Assembly (NCBI GenBank): GCA_963978895.1
Contig: OZ022241.1
Location: 23,094,073 to 23,158,072, forward strand
Source: Erpobdella octoculata
Taxonomy: Eukaryota > Annelida > Clitellata > Hirudinida > Erpobdellidae
DNA length: 64,000 nucleotides
Direction of reading: 5' to 3'
Within the stretch, counting starts at the first letter, position 1. Each line of letters opens with the position of its first letter. Below are positions 46,834-58,600 of the stretch, piece after piece. The translations under genes were made by a program, and so were the position numbers. The notes beneath the pieces are model-generated. The model was given only the letters and a program-made list of their open reading frames with translations, ran no database searches and was not told the DNA's origin.

Positions 46834-47232
46834 CTAGGTACGTCTACCGCGTCGAATTGTTATATTAACGTTGTTGACGAGTCGAGCAAATAGCTGGAAC
46901 GAAGACACGGACTCCACCGGAAGACGGTCATCCGACGAGTCACCAACGCCGCGGCCACGCACACTTTCCAGACTGGAGTTATCACGTGATGGGGATCCAT
47001 GGACGGGACACAGGCCCTGGCCATCATTGCCGACGACGTCGGCGATCGGAAGGTGAGCAGGAGTAAGAGGGCCGACTCCTTGGTTGCCACGAGAAATAAA
47101 GTTGTCCTCACCGCTCGCCGATGAAACCAGATGAACATTGTTAAGAACATCGGTTGTCGGAGTCAGAGGACAAATGGCGATTAGAGTGTCTTCTTCTGGG
47201 TCGCCAAAAGAAGACACTCTAAAGACAATCAA
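46834..47232 (-). pseudogene. PLE C-terminal tail region
   Basis: An open 132-codon frame rich in Ser, Asp, Pro and Gly (DDRLPVESVSSFQLFARLV near its end). It has no enzyme motif, but its position just before the hammerhead/start of a PLE on the same strand, and its composition, match the tail after GIY-YIG at 6439-7070. Assignment is by context. Confidence 0.45.
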
Positions 47233-47296
47233 TCTTCTTTCCAGCTATTTGCTCGACTCGTCAACAACGTTAATATAACAATACGACGCGGTAGAT
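46849..47296. repeat. ~54-bp inverted repeat flanking PLE tail
   Basis: 46849-46902 and 47239-47296 are reverse complements with two or three mismatches (core GTTGTTGACGAGTCGAGC). The right arm touches Helitron D. Confidence 0.85.
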
Positions 47297-48612
47297 ATAT
47301 ATATAAAAGAACATGTCCTGACTGACTGACTGACTGATAATCAACGCCGAGCTCAAACGCATCATCCTAGGAACGTGAAATTTGGAACTTATATTACTTT
47401 TATTGCGTAAGCATCCACTAAGAAGGGATTTTTGAAAATTTTGCTCTTGAGAGGAAGAAACTGGAAAACAAACTTTTTTCTAAACCAATGTATATCTCGA
47501 AAACCAAAAATAAGGAGATTTTTAAATTTGGTATATGGATTTTTCTTGAAAAATAAAAAGATACGTGTTTCACCATTTTATGAAAATTCGGGTTCCCGGA
47601 CCTCAAATGTGGGTTGGAAAATTGGGTTATTTGGTTTTCAAAGTAGCTGGTACTCAAAAACTGTGAATGCTACAGGAGTAAAAATTAATATTTAGTTTCA
47701 ACTCTAAAATAATAAAATACGTGTTTTGGCATTTTTGAAAATTTAGTTTTCAGGACTTCAAATGTGGGGTGGAAAATAGGATTATTTGTTTTTTAAAGTA
47801 ACTGCTATTCAAAAACTGTAAATACCACAGATGTAAAAATTAGTATTTAGTTTCTATTCTAAAAATAAAGATATACGTGTTTCACCATTTTTTAAAAATT
47901 TGGTTTCCAGGACCTTAAATGTGGGGTGGACAATAGGATTACTTGGTTTTTAAAGTAGCTGCTACTCAAAAACTGTGAATGCTACAAAAGTAAAAATTAG
48001 TATTTAGTTTCTACTCTAAAAATAATGATATACGTGTTTCACCATTTTTTGCAAATTTTTTTTCCAGGACTTCAAATGTGGGGTGGAAAAGAGGGTTATT
48101 TGGTTTTTAAGGTAAATGCTACTCAACAACTGTAATTGCTACAAATGTAAAAAGTAATACTTAGTATCTACTCAAAAAAAAAAAAGATATACGTGTTTCA
48201 CCATTTTTTAAAACTTTGGTTTCTAGGACTTCAAATGTGGGGTCAAAATAAGGTTTATTTAATTTTAAAATAACTGCTTCTCAACAACTGCAAGCATTAC
48301 AGATGTAAAACTTAGTATTTTGAGGTTTAGTGCCGGTTAAAAGTAGCTGAGTCCAGTTTATCACCGGTCGGGCCAAGCCGTTATTTTATGATCTTTTTAC
48401 GGGCCAGGCTAAACCTTAATTAAATCAAGTTGGTAAGGGCCGAGGTTTTTCACTAAGCATGTATCATTTTAGTGATTTTAGGGTCTTCAGACGGGCCGGG
48501 CCAAACCTGAAGTCAAGGTGGGACGGGCCGAAGTTTTTCATCAAGTATATAGAATTTCTAGACCTGTAAAAACGGGCCGTGCCGGGCCAGGAATTTTGGT
48601 TTTGAAACGGGC
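47293..48612 (+). mobile_element. non-autonomous Helitron, copy D, with deleted 3' end
   Basis: Starts with ATATATATATAAAAGAACAT and the (TGAC)n leader, has seven or so internal ~160-bp units, and ends CGGGCTGGGCTAG|TCTTGC. About 80 bp before CTAG seen in copy C are gone (joined at GGGCT/GCTAG microhomology). The 3' flank is the same PLE site as in copy C, so C and D derive from one insertion, duplicated later. Confidence 0.8.
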
Positions 48613-48733
48613 TGGGCTAGTCTTGCATATAATGTAGGTTTGTTGATGGCGTCGAACACACGATTTTCTAAATGACTCAGATAAAAATCAGCAAAAAGAG
48701 GGCCCAGGGGTTAGCCTATGGCCACACCGTCGA
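48613..48733 (-). pseudogene. PLE RT fragment, duplicate of 46302-46430
   Basis: Same codons for the DGVAMG to LYAR region, with a few changes. It ends in (TA)n on the upstream side at the same place where 46430 meets its TA tract. Confidence 0.7.

Positions 48734-48800
<67 letters not shown>
48734..48800. repeat. (TA)n microsatellite
   Basis: About 33 TA units between PLE RT (minus) and PLE tail (plus). Confidence 0.97.
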
Positions 48801-48802
<2 letters not shown>

Positions 48803-49212
48803 CAAAGCTACGAGCTCTGGTCCTTTATTAATCTGTGGTCACGGTACTAGTCGACCCCCTTATTCGGCCGTTGCTTCTGGTTTGGTACAGCCTGACAAAA
48901 CTAATGAGGTAAACACTTCCTGTGGATCGGTTTATTTGACTCCTGTCATAGATGTTGGCGATCGTCTCGGTATATCTCCCCGTGGTCTACTAAGTGATGA
49001 GGTTAACTACCTTTCCAACTCATCTCTTCAACCAGCTCCCATCGTGCAACTACCCACGCCTATCCTACATGAGCCTCCACCTGAGCCTCCATCTGAGCCT
49101 CCACCTGAACCTCCACCTGAACCTCCACCTGAGCCTCCACCTGAACCTCCACCTGAGCCTCCATCTGAGGCTCAGGCTCCAGCGGTGTCATTTCAACATT
49201 TGTTTGAGTCTT

Positions 49213-49215
<3 letters not shown>
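48801..49215 (+). pseudogene. Pro-rich coding fragment, possibly PLE C-terminal tail
   Basis: An open frame with (A)TSSGPLLICGHGTSRP, GSVYLTPVIDVGDRLGIS and then nine EPPP/EPPS repeats (49070-49170). No domain recognised. It is cut by (TA)n on both sides. PLE tail origin is inferred from neighbours and from the loosely similar composition at 46834-47232; it could equally be a gag-like or unknown ORF. Confidence 0.4.
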
Positions 49216-49257
<42 letters not shown>

Positions 49258-49258
49258 T

Positions 49259-49346
<88 letters not shown>
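49216..49346. repeat. (TA)n array with CTTTA and AAATA interruptions
   Basis: Runs directly into the AT-rich 5' end of Helitron E. Confidence 0.97.
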
Positions 49347-49353
<7 letters not shown>

Positions 49354-50801
49354 ACATGTCCTGACTGACTGACTGACTGATAATCAACGCCGAGCTCAAA
49401 CGCCTCGTCCTAGGAACGTGAAATTTGGAACTTATATTACTTTTATTGCGTAAGCATCCACTAAGATAAGATTTTTAAAATTTTTGCTCCTGAGGGTAAG
49501 CAACTGGAAAACAAACTTTTTTCTAAAACAATGTATATCTCGAAAACTAAAAATGAGGAGATTTTGTAATTTGGTATATGGATTCTTCTTGAAAAATAAA
49601 AAGATACGTGTTTCACCATTTTTTGAAAATTCGGTTTCCCGGACCTCAAATGTGGGTTGGAAAATTGGGTTATTTGGTTTTTAAAGTAGCTGCTACTCAA
49701 AAACTGTGAATGCTACAGGAGTAAAAATTAGTATTTAGTTTCTACTCCAAAAATAATGAAATACGTATTTTAGCATTTTTTGAAAATTTGGTTTCCAGGA
49801 CTTCAAATGTGGGGTGGAAAATAGGGTTATTTGTTTTTTAAAGTAACTGCCACTTAAAAACTGTAAATACCACAGATGTAAAAATTAGTATTTAGTTTCT
49901 ATTCGAAAAATAAAGATATAGGTGTTTTACCATTTTTTTAAAATTTGGTTTCCAGGACCTCAAATGTGGGGTGGAAAATAAGGTTATTTGGTTTTTAATG
50001 TAACTGTTCTCGAAAACTGTAGATGCTACAGGAGTAAAAATTAGTATTTGGTTTCGACTCCAGAAATAATGATATACGTGTTTTACCATTTCTTGAAAAT
50101 TTGGTTTCCAGGACTTCAAATATGGGGTGGAAAATAGGGTTACTTGGTTTTTAAAGTAACTGCTACTCAAAAACTGTAAATGCTACAAAAGTAAAATTAG
50201 TATTTAGTTTCTACTCTAAAAATAATGATATACGTCCTTCACCATTTTTTGAATATAAATTTGGTTTCCAGAACCTCAAATGTGAAGTGGTAAAATGGTT
50301 ATTTGATTTTAAAATAAGTGCTACTCAAAAACAGTAAGTGCTACAGATGTGAAAATTAGTATTTTGAGGTTTTGTGCCGGTTAAAAGTAGATGAGTTCAA
50401 TTTATCACCGGACGCACGGGCCAAGCCGTTATTTTAGGGTCTTCATACGGCCCTGCACAAACCTTAAATCAAGGTGGGACGGGCCGAGACTTCTAACCAA
50501 GTATATAGACATTTTAGTGATCTTAGGGTGTTCAGACGGGCCGGACTAAACCTGAAGTCAAGGTGGGACGGGCCGAAGTTTTTCATCAAGTATATAGAAC
50601 TTCTAGGCCTGTAAAAACGGGCCGGGCCCATATTAGACGGGCCGTGCCGGGCCAGGAATTTCGGTTTTTGAAACGGGCTGGGCCAAGTTGTCGACGGGCC
50701 GAGCCGAGACCTAAAAAATTGATCCGTGCAATACTCTACTATGTATGCACGGTTCAAATTCTCTAATTTCATGCGAGCGAAGCCGCTACGGGCACTGCTA
50801 G
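49347..50801 (+). mobile_element. non-autonomous Helitron, copy E
   Basis: AAAAGAACATGTCCTGACTG leader, eight or so internal ~160-bp units, GGGCC-rich right part, and the 3' end GCGAGCGAAGCCGCTACGGG then CACTGCTAG (50798-50801). The 5' TC is lost in the (TA)n array. The 3' end is followed at once by the heptanucleotide satellite. Confidence 0.85.
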
Positions 50802-51990
50802 TATTATATGTTATATGTTATATGTTATATGTTATATGTTATATGTTATATGTTATATGTTATATGTTATATGTTATATGTTATATGTTATATGTTATAT
50901 GTTATATGTTATATGTTATATGTTATATGTTATATGTTATATGTTATATGTTATATGTTATATGTTTTATGTTATATGTTTTATGTTATATGTTATATGT
51001 TATATGTTATATGTTATATGTTATATGTTATATGTTATATGTTATATGTTATATGTTATATGTTATATGTTATATGTTATATGTTATATGTTATATGTTA
51101 TATGTTATATGTTATATGTTATATGTTATATGTTATATGTTATATGTTATATGTTATATGTTATATGTTATATGTTATATGTTATATGTTATATGTTATA
51201 TGTTATATGTTATATGTTATATGTTATATGTTATATGTTATATGTTATATGTTATATGTTATATGTTATATGTTATATGTTATATGTTATATGTTATATG
51301 TTATATGTTATATGTTATATGTTATATGTTATATGTTATATGTTATATGTTATATGTTATATGTTATATGTTATATGTTATATGTTATATGTTATATGTT
51401 ATATTTTATATGTTATATGTTATATGTTATATGTTATATGTTATATGTTATATGTTATATGTTATATGTTATATGTTATATGTTATATGTTATATGTTAT
51501 ATGTTATATGTTATATGTTATATGTTATATGTTATATGTTATATGTTATATGTTATATGTTATATGTTATATGTTATATGTTATATGTTATATGTTATAT
51601 GTTATATGTTATATGTTATATGTTATATGTTATATGTTATATGTTATATGTTATATGTTATATGTTATATGTTATATGTTATATGTTATATGTTATATGT
51701 TATATGTTATATGTTATATGTTATATGTTATATAACATATATGTTATATGTTATATGTTATATAACATATATATTATATATTATATGTTATATATTATAT
51801 GTTATATGTTATATGTTATATGTTATATGTTATATGTTATATGTTATATGTTATATGTTATATATTATATATTATATGTTATATGTTATATGTTATATGT
51901 TATATGTTATATGTTATATGTTATATGTTATATGTTATATGTTATATGTTATATGTTATATGTTATATGTTATATGTTATATGTTATATG
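50802..51990. repeat. heptanucleotide satellite, TTATATG type
   Basis: About 170 units of TTATATG, very homogeneous, with a small inverted patch (ATAACATATAT) at about 51733-51770 and a few TTATATA units at 51775-51875. The long Cys-Tyr-Met-Leu frames across it are artefacts of the period. Confidence 0.98.
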
Positions 51991-52918
51991 ATATATATTA
52001 TATATTATATATTATATATTATATATTATATATTATATATTATATATTATATATTATATATTATATATTATATATTATATATTATATATTATATATTATA
52101 TATTATATATTATATATTATATATTATATATTATATATTATATATTATATATTATATATTATATATTATATATTATATATTATATATTATATATTATATA
52201 TTATATATTATATATTATATATTATATATTATATATTATATATTATATATTATATATTATATATTATATATTATATATTATATATTATATATTATATATT
52301 ATATATTATATATTATATATTATATATTATATATTATATATTATATATTATATATTATATATTATATATTATATATTATATATTATATATTATATATTAT
52401 ATATTATCTATTATATATTATATATTATATATTATATATTATATATTATATATTATATATTATATATTATATATTATATATTATATATTATATATTATAT
52501 ATTATATATTATATATTATATATTATATATTATATATTATATATTATATATTATATATTATATATTATATATTATATATTATATATTATATATTATATAT
52601 TATATATTATATATTATATATTATATATTATATATTATATATTATATATTATATATTATATATTATATATTATATATTATATATTATATATTATATATTA
52701 TATATTATATATTATATATTATATATTATATATTATATATTATATATTATATATTATATATTATATATTATATATTATATATTATATATTATATATTATA
52801 TATTATATATTATATATTATATATTATATATTATATATTATATATTATATATTATATATTATATATTATATATTATATATTATATATTATATATTATATA
52901 TTATATATTATATATAAT
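51991..52918. repeat. heptanucleotide satellite, TTATATA type
   Basis: About 132 units differing from the previous block by one base (G to A). Switches abruptly at 51990. One CTA variant at about 52407. Confidence 0.98.
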
Positions 52919-52924
52919 ATAAGA

Positions 52925-53190
52925 AGGCCCAATAATTCATTCTTGCAAAAGCCACAGAGAATGCGTCACCGAAATCCTCTTCACCTACCTCGTCTCTAAA
53001 TCACTTTCGGTTTTGGTCTAACAACCCATGGTCGCTCAATAAAGATAAACGCGATGAGCTAACAGCAAGAATAGCAGCCCTCGATCAATCGCTTAAACCA
53101 CATGTCATGTTTTTTGTAAAAACATGGTTTAACGAATCCTCATACACCTCCATAGCTGGCTATCAACTGCACCGTAAAGACAGAGAAAGT
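52925..53190 (+). pseudogene. LINE endonuclease N-terminal fragment
   Basis: FRFWSNNPWSLNKDKRDEL, ALDQSLKPHVMFFVKTWFNE and IAGYQLHRKDRES match the start of CR1/Jockey-type AP-endonucleases (the ETWL-like KTWF motif and HRKDR). It is cut at RES by the Helitron-like segment. Confidence 0.65.
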
Positions 53191-53195
53191 AGCGC

Positions 53196-53325
53196 TGGAG
53201 CGGGAAAGCGACAGGGAACGATAACGACCGGGAGCGGGAGCGCAAGCGGGCCGGAAACGGGAGCGAAAAAGAAACGCATTAGGTAAACTCTAAAAACCCT
53301 GGGCAACGCCAGGTGCCCCAGCTAG
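53196..53325 (+). mobile_element. Helitron-type 3' end (plus), CTAG at 53322-53325
   Basis: GGGAGCGGGAGCGC-rich repeats, then CTCTAAAAACC, the hairpin CCTGG-GCAACG-CCAGG, 12 nt and CTAG: a textbook Helitron terminus. No 5' end was found; it is followed by exactly three TATATTA units. Confidence 0.75.
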
Positions 53326-53346
53326 TATATTATATATTATATATTA

Positions 53347-53507
53347 CTAGCGGGGGTACCCGGCATTGCCCGGGGTTTTTAGAGGTTTACCTAATGCGTT
53401 TCTTTTTCGCTCCCGTTTCCTTCCCGCTTGCACTCCCGCTCCCGGTCGTTATCCGTTCCCTGTCGCTTTCCCGCTCATTTTTTCGCTCTCATTTCCCCCC
53501 TAGATCC
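53347..53507 (-). mobile_element. Helitron-type 3' end (minus), CTAG at 53347-53350
   Basis: Minus strand: CCCGG-GCAATG-CCGGG hairpin, then TACCCCCGCTAG. It mirrors 53196-53325 over about 130 bp (near-identical arms, tail to tail). The far side meets the (TACA)n array. Confidence 0.75.
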
Positions 53508-53799
53508 GATTCTACATACATACATACATACATTCATACATACATACATACATACATACATACATACATACATACAAACATACATACATACATACATACA
53601 TACATACATACATACATACATACATACATACATACATACATACATACATACATACATACATACATACAGACATACATACATACATACATACATACATACA
53701 TACATACATACATACATACATACATACATACATACATACATACATACATACATACATACATACATACATACATGTATGTATGTATGTATGTATGTATGT
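53508..53799. repeat. (TACA)n then (TGTA)n microsatellite
   Basis: (TACA)n from 53513 to 53772, switching at a palindromic CATGTATG point to (TGTA)n, which abuts the truncated R2-like copy. Confidence 0.97.
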
Positions 53800-55149
53800 C
53801 AGTTTGTTCTGTTGCCGAGATTGCTGTGGCCTCTATCAATGTATGAGATGAGCTTACCATTGGTGGAAAAGCTAGAAAGGAGGATGAATAAATTTACAAG
53901 GAAATGGTTGGGTCTGCCCCCGGGATTTACTTCGGTAGCTTTGTACAGCAAGACTGCCAAACTGAGGTTGCCACTGAAGTCTTTGGTTGAGGAGTTTAAG
54001 ATAAACAAGATCCGTACGCAACTAATGCTGGATAACTCTTCGGATCAAAGAATTGTGGAGATGGGACCTCTTGTAAAGTCCGGAAAGAAATGGGTAGCCA
54101 GAAAGGAGATCGCAGAAGCTGAAGCCTCTTTACGTTGGACAGAAAGAGTTGGGGCAGTTCAACAGGACAAACGGGGTCTCGGGTCAACCCATCGAATTTG
54201 GTGGTCAAAAGCCAGCACCAGTGAACGAACAAGTCTGGTCATTCAGGAAAGAAAGAAAGCTATTGAGTCCCAGAGAATGATTAAGTTTGTTCAGTTATCT
54301 CAACAAGGAGATTGGACGACATGGGAAAATGCTGTTCAGCGTTCGCTTTCTTGGAAAAACATTTGGCAATACACACCACTACGTTTGTCTTTTTTGATTA
54401 GATCTGTTTATGATCAACTGCCGTCATCCAGCAATCTTCGAAGATGGAAGTTGAAAGACGAGGATTCGTGCATGTTATGTGGGCAATCGGAGACTCTCAT
54501 TCACATTCTTTCCTGTTGTTCGTTTTCACTTTCACACGGGAGGTACACTTGGCGCCATAACCAAGTACTCCGAAAATTGCTTGACTTCGTCAAAGAAGCG
54601 TGTAAGAAAGCAAAAACAAGAGGAATACAGCAGAAAAGGAAAATCTACTTTTTGAGAGAAGGCAATCTGAAGTTCCACAGGTTCAGATCTACTAGAGACT
54701 TTGAATGTGTGATGGGTGCTGCCGACGATTGGTCGGTTTCGGCTGATTTGGATGGCGAAAGAAAATTTCCAGAAGCTGTGAGATCTAGCGGTTTAAAGCC
54801 GGATATAATTATATATTCTGACTTGGCCAAGACAATGCTCCTGATCGAACTCTCTGTGCCATGGGAAAGTAACATGGAATCTAGCAATATTTTCAAAGAG
54901 GAGAGATATAGGGATTTAGCATGTGATTTGAATGCTAAAGGGTTCAGGACTGAAATTTTTGCAGTCGAGGTTGGCGTTCGAGGGTTGGTTAGCAGCTCAA
55001 TGTTAAAACTGCTGAAAGCTCTTGGTTTTTCAAACCGAGAAAAAACTCGAGCCATCAAGGAGATCTCCCAGACAGCTGAAGCTGCATCTTTTTGGATTTT
55101 CGCTAATAGGAAAAAGAAAGCGCTACACGATGCACACGAAATGGTTTAG
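53800..55149 (+). pseudogene. R2-like ORF, C-terminal 450 codons
   Basis: Contains the thumb and linker, the zinc knuckle CMLCGQSETLIHILSCC and the endonuclease (KPDIIIYSD, LLIELSVPWE). It lacks the N-terminal zinc finger and polymerase. No internal stop. The frame is continuous with the (TACA)n repeat only by chance. Confidence 0.9.
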
Positions 55150-55260
55150 CCTTGTTTACATTGAGCGATAATCGTTCCGGCGATTTCAAGTTTTGTTTCG
55201 AGCCGTTTTCTGCTGAACTTTGAATTTTCGTGTTTCAAGTTAGAAATTTGGAAATTTTTC

Positions 55261-55378
55261 TCGCCGAAGGGCGTCCGCCTGATCAACGGACGTGGGCCCA
55301 CCTCTCTTAAAAGCGTCAAGAAGTTAAAGGGCCGAAACGCTAAAAATGAGAGGTTCTTCTTCTGAAGACCTTCGGCGA
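55261..55378 (+). promoter_or_regulatory. structured 3' UTR of the R2-like element
   Basis: TCGCCGAAGG (55261-55270) pairs perfectly with CCTTCGGCGA (55369-55378). Inside lie CGTCCG/CGGACG and AGCGT/ACGCT stems. Repeated in each copy (59050, 62839 and 63530). R2-type enzymes recognise a folded 3' UTR to start reverse transcription, so this is the likely binding site. Confidence 0.55.
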
Positions 55379-55417
55379 CGAAAGCTCGCAAAGAGTTATA
55401 ACACATTTATGAGGCAT

Positions 55418-55505
55418 TAAGCCATTTGGCAACCGGGAAAGACCGGTGACAACTGGGAAAGACCGTTGGCAACTGGGAAAGACCGTTGACACTTGGAAAG
55501 ACAAG
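55418..55505 (+). repeat. four 20-bp repeats in the 5' UTR
   Basis: Imperfect units of the form TTGGCAACTGGGAAAGACCG. Also in the other units at 59207 and 63685. They overlap the region where the reading frame opens. Confidence 0.85.
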
Positions 55506-55698
55506 TGACCTCTCGGAAAGACGAGAACTTCACGGGTATCAGGCCTGGCTTAGCCGAAGTACAATCCGTTCAAATGCTGCTTCATCTTATACTACGAAAT
55601 GCCCCCAGAGTTCCAACCGAAAGGAGGGGGAGAATGATGAACTCACATTCGGACCTTCGGACAACGACCCTGCTTCTTCAACGGACCCTAATGGGGGT

Positions 55699-58600
55699 AT
55701 GCTTCACGAGTGTGTTTGCGGTAGGAGTTTCAAGACGATCCGTGGAATGAAAGTCCACAGAACGAAAATGGGCTGCTTAACCGAATTCCGTCAACGTCCT
55801 GCATCAGATATTAATGCAGGTAAAACGTCGAACATTGCCGGGCCGGAGGCCAACCACAGCCCCGACGCAGTTCAAGATGTGAATCCGGAAGTAGAAATCA
55901 GTCAACCTAGGCCAAGAATTGATTTTCCTGCAGCAGGAGATACAATTGCATGGAAAAAGTTGGACGAAACACTCTCAAAACTTCTCAAAACACGTTCAAG
56001 AAATTCATCAAATTTCAGTATGAAAGATTTCACTGATGTTATTTACGAAAAAAGCACTGAATTGTTTGGTGTGAAACAAAAACGTCAGGTTCGAAACAAT
56101 GAAGGCATGATTTCTAGACGACAAAGAGAAATCAATCAGCTGAAGAGAGAAAAGAAATTGTTACGAAAGCGGTGGAAAAGAGCCCAGGAAAATGAAAAAG
56201 CTGGTCTTGCAGAGCTGCGGCAGAGTTTGGGGCGTCGTTTGTCTGCCCTAATGAAGGCCGAGCGTTTTCGAATAAAGAAAAGAGATCAGAGAAATGCCAG
56301 GTTTCAGTTCATCAAAGACCCATTCAAATATGGAAGAAATTTACTGGACCCACCCAAGTCAGGAACGCTTCAAGCAGACAAAGCAACGCTCGATGAATAT
56401 TTTCGGTCCGCATTCCGTGACCCGCGTGGAGATCAGCAGTTAGAAGAAAGAACCGATCTTCCAGAAATCCCACTTCCAAACTTTTCTTTCAGAGAAGGCA
56501 TGATTTCGTTACTTGAGGTTACTCAATTTCTCTACAGAACAAGAAACAGATCTGCTCCTGGACCAAATGGGGTGCCATATCTCGTCTACAAAAAATGCCC
56601 AGAAGTATTGAGATTATTGCATTCTCTACTCGTGGGCTCTTGGGAAAGAAGAAGAATTGAAAGCGAATGGCAAAGAGCAGAAGGTATCTTTATTCCGAAA
56701 GAAAAAGACTCGAAGGCAATACATCAGTTTCGCCCAATTTCATTGTTAAACGTCGAGGGAAAGATATTTTTTGCTGTCCTTGCTCGGAGACTGACAAGCT
56801 ATGTAATTCAAAACAATTACATCGACAGGTCTGTTCAGAAGGGAGGAGTGCCAGGAGTACCAGGATGCATCGAACATTCGTCAGTGATCTGGGAAGCATT
56901 GAAAAGAGCTAAAGATAATCGTCTCAGCTTGCACATTGTCTGGTTAGACTTTGCCAATGCTTATGGAGCTCTTCGTCACCAGATGTTGTGGAAAACTCTC
57001 AGATCGCATCATGTTCCAAATTTTGTGATAGAAATGTTGCAACAGTATTTCGGACATTTCAAATTGAGGTTGTCTACGTCCTCCTGTTCAACAGAATGGT
57101 TCCAGTTAGAAGTTGGTATAGCAATGGGTTGCTCAATTTCACCCATTCTCTTCGTATTAGCGATGCAGCTGCTTCTGAATGCAGTGGGTTCTCGCGTGGA
57201 GGAAGCTTACGTTGGAAAAGGTATCTTGATGCCATCGGTGAAGGCCTTCATGGATGATACAACTTTGGTTCTAAACAAATGTATCTCAATGCGACGAGCT
57301 CTTGATGCATTCAGCGGGCTGCTATCATGGTGCGGCATGAGTTTCAAGGCAACCAAGTCAAGAAGCTTATCTCTGCGACGAGGCAAGATCGACGACAACG
57401 TGACGTTTTCAGTTGCTGGCAACAGGATCCCAACATTGAGAGAAGAACCGGTTAAGAGCCTGGGAAGGTGGTACGACGATTCGCTTAACGACACTGGACG
57501 GTGTTCCGAAGTTCTCCGATCGGCATTTGAAGATATGAAGAAAATTGATGCGGCCCCACTCCAGAGCAGGTTCAAATTGTGGTTGCTTCAGTTTGTTCTG
57601 TTGCCGAGATTGCTGTGGCCTCTATCAATGTATGAGATGAGCTTACCATTGGTGGAAAAGCTAGAAAGGAGGATGAATAAATTTACAAGGAAATGGTTGG
57701 GTCTGCCCCCGGGATTTACTTCGGTAGCTTTGTACAGCAAGACTGCCAAACTGAGGTTGCCACTGAAGTCTTTGGTTGAGGAGTTTAAGATAAACAAGAT
57801 CCGTACGCAACTAATGCTGGATAACTCTTCGGATCAAAGAATTGTGGAGATGGGACCTCTTGTAAAGTCCGGAAAGAAATGGGTAGCCAGAAAGGAGATC
57901 GCAGAAGCTGAAGCCTCTTTACGTTGGACAGAAAGAGTTGGGGCAGTTCAACAGGACAAACGGGGTCTCGGGTCAACCCATCGAATTTGGTGGTCAAAAG
58001 CCAGCACCAGTGAACGAACAAGTCTGGTCATTCAGGAAAGAAAGAAAGCTATTGAGTCCCAGAGAATGATTAAGTTTGTTCAGTTATCTCAACAAGGAGA
58101 TTGGACGACATGGGAAAATGCTGTTCAGCGTTCGCTTTCTTGGAAAAACATTTGGCAATACACACCACTACGTTTGTCTTTTTTGATTAGATCTGTTTAT
58201 GATCAACTGCCGTCATCCAGCAATCTTCGAAGATGGAAGTTGAAAGACGAGGATTCGTGCATGTTATGTGGGCAATCGGAGACTCTCATTCACATTCTTT
58301 CCTGTTGTTCGTTTTCACTTTCACACGGGAGGTACACTTGGCGCCATAACCAAGTACTCCGAAAATTGCTTGACTTCGTCAAAGAAGCGTGTAAGAAAGC
58401 AAAAACAAGAGGAATACAGCAGAAAAGGAAAATCTACTTTTTGAGAGAAGGCAATCTGAAGTTCCACAGGTTCAGATCTACTAGAGACTTTGAATGTGTG
58501 ATGGGTGCTGCCGACGATTGGTCGGTTTCGGCTGATTTGGATGGCGAAAGAAAATTTCCAGAAGCTGTGAGATCTAGCGGTTTAAAGCCGGATATAATTA

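Larger units (their letters stand above)
53800..55404 (+). mobile_element. R2/Hero-type non-LTR retrotransposon, 5'-truncated copy
   Basis: The 3' 1605 bp of the 3789-bp unit, starting inside the thumb region right after (TGTA)n. 3' UTR and terminus (GAGTTATAACAC) intact. Followed directly by a full copy. Confidence 0.9.

Noticed and set aside
50726..52922. Open frames of up to 704 codons reading Cys-Tyr-Met-Leu or Ile-Ile-Tyr repeats
   Set aside because: They arise because a 7-bp repeat without stops is open in several frames at once. No start context, no composition of a real protein.
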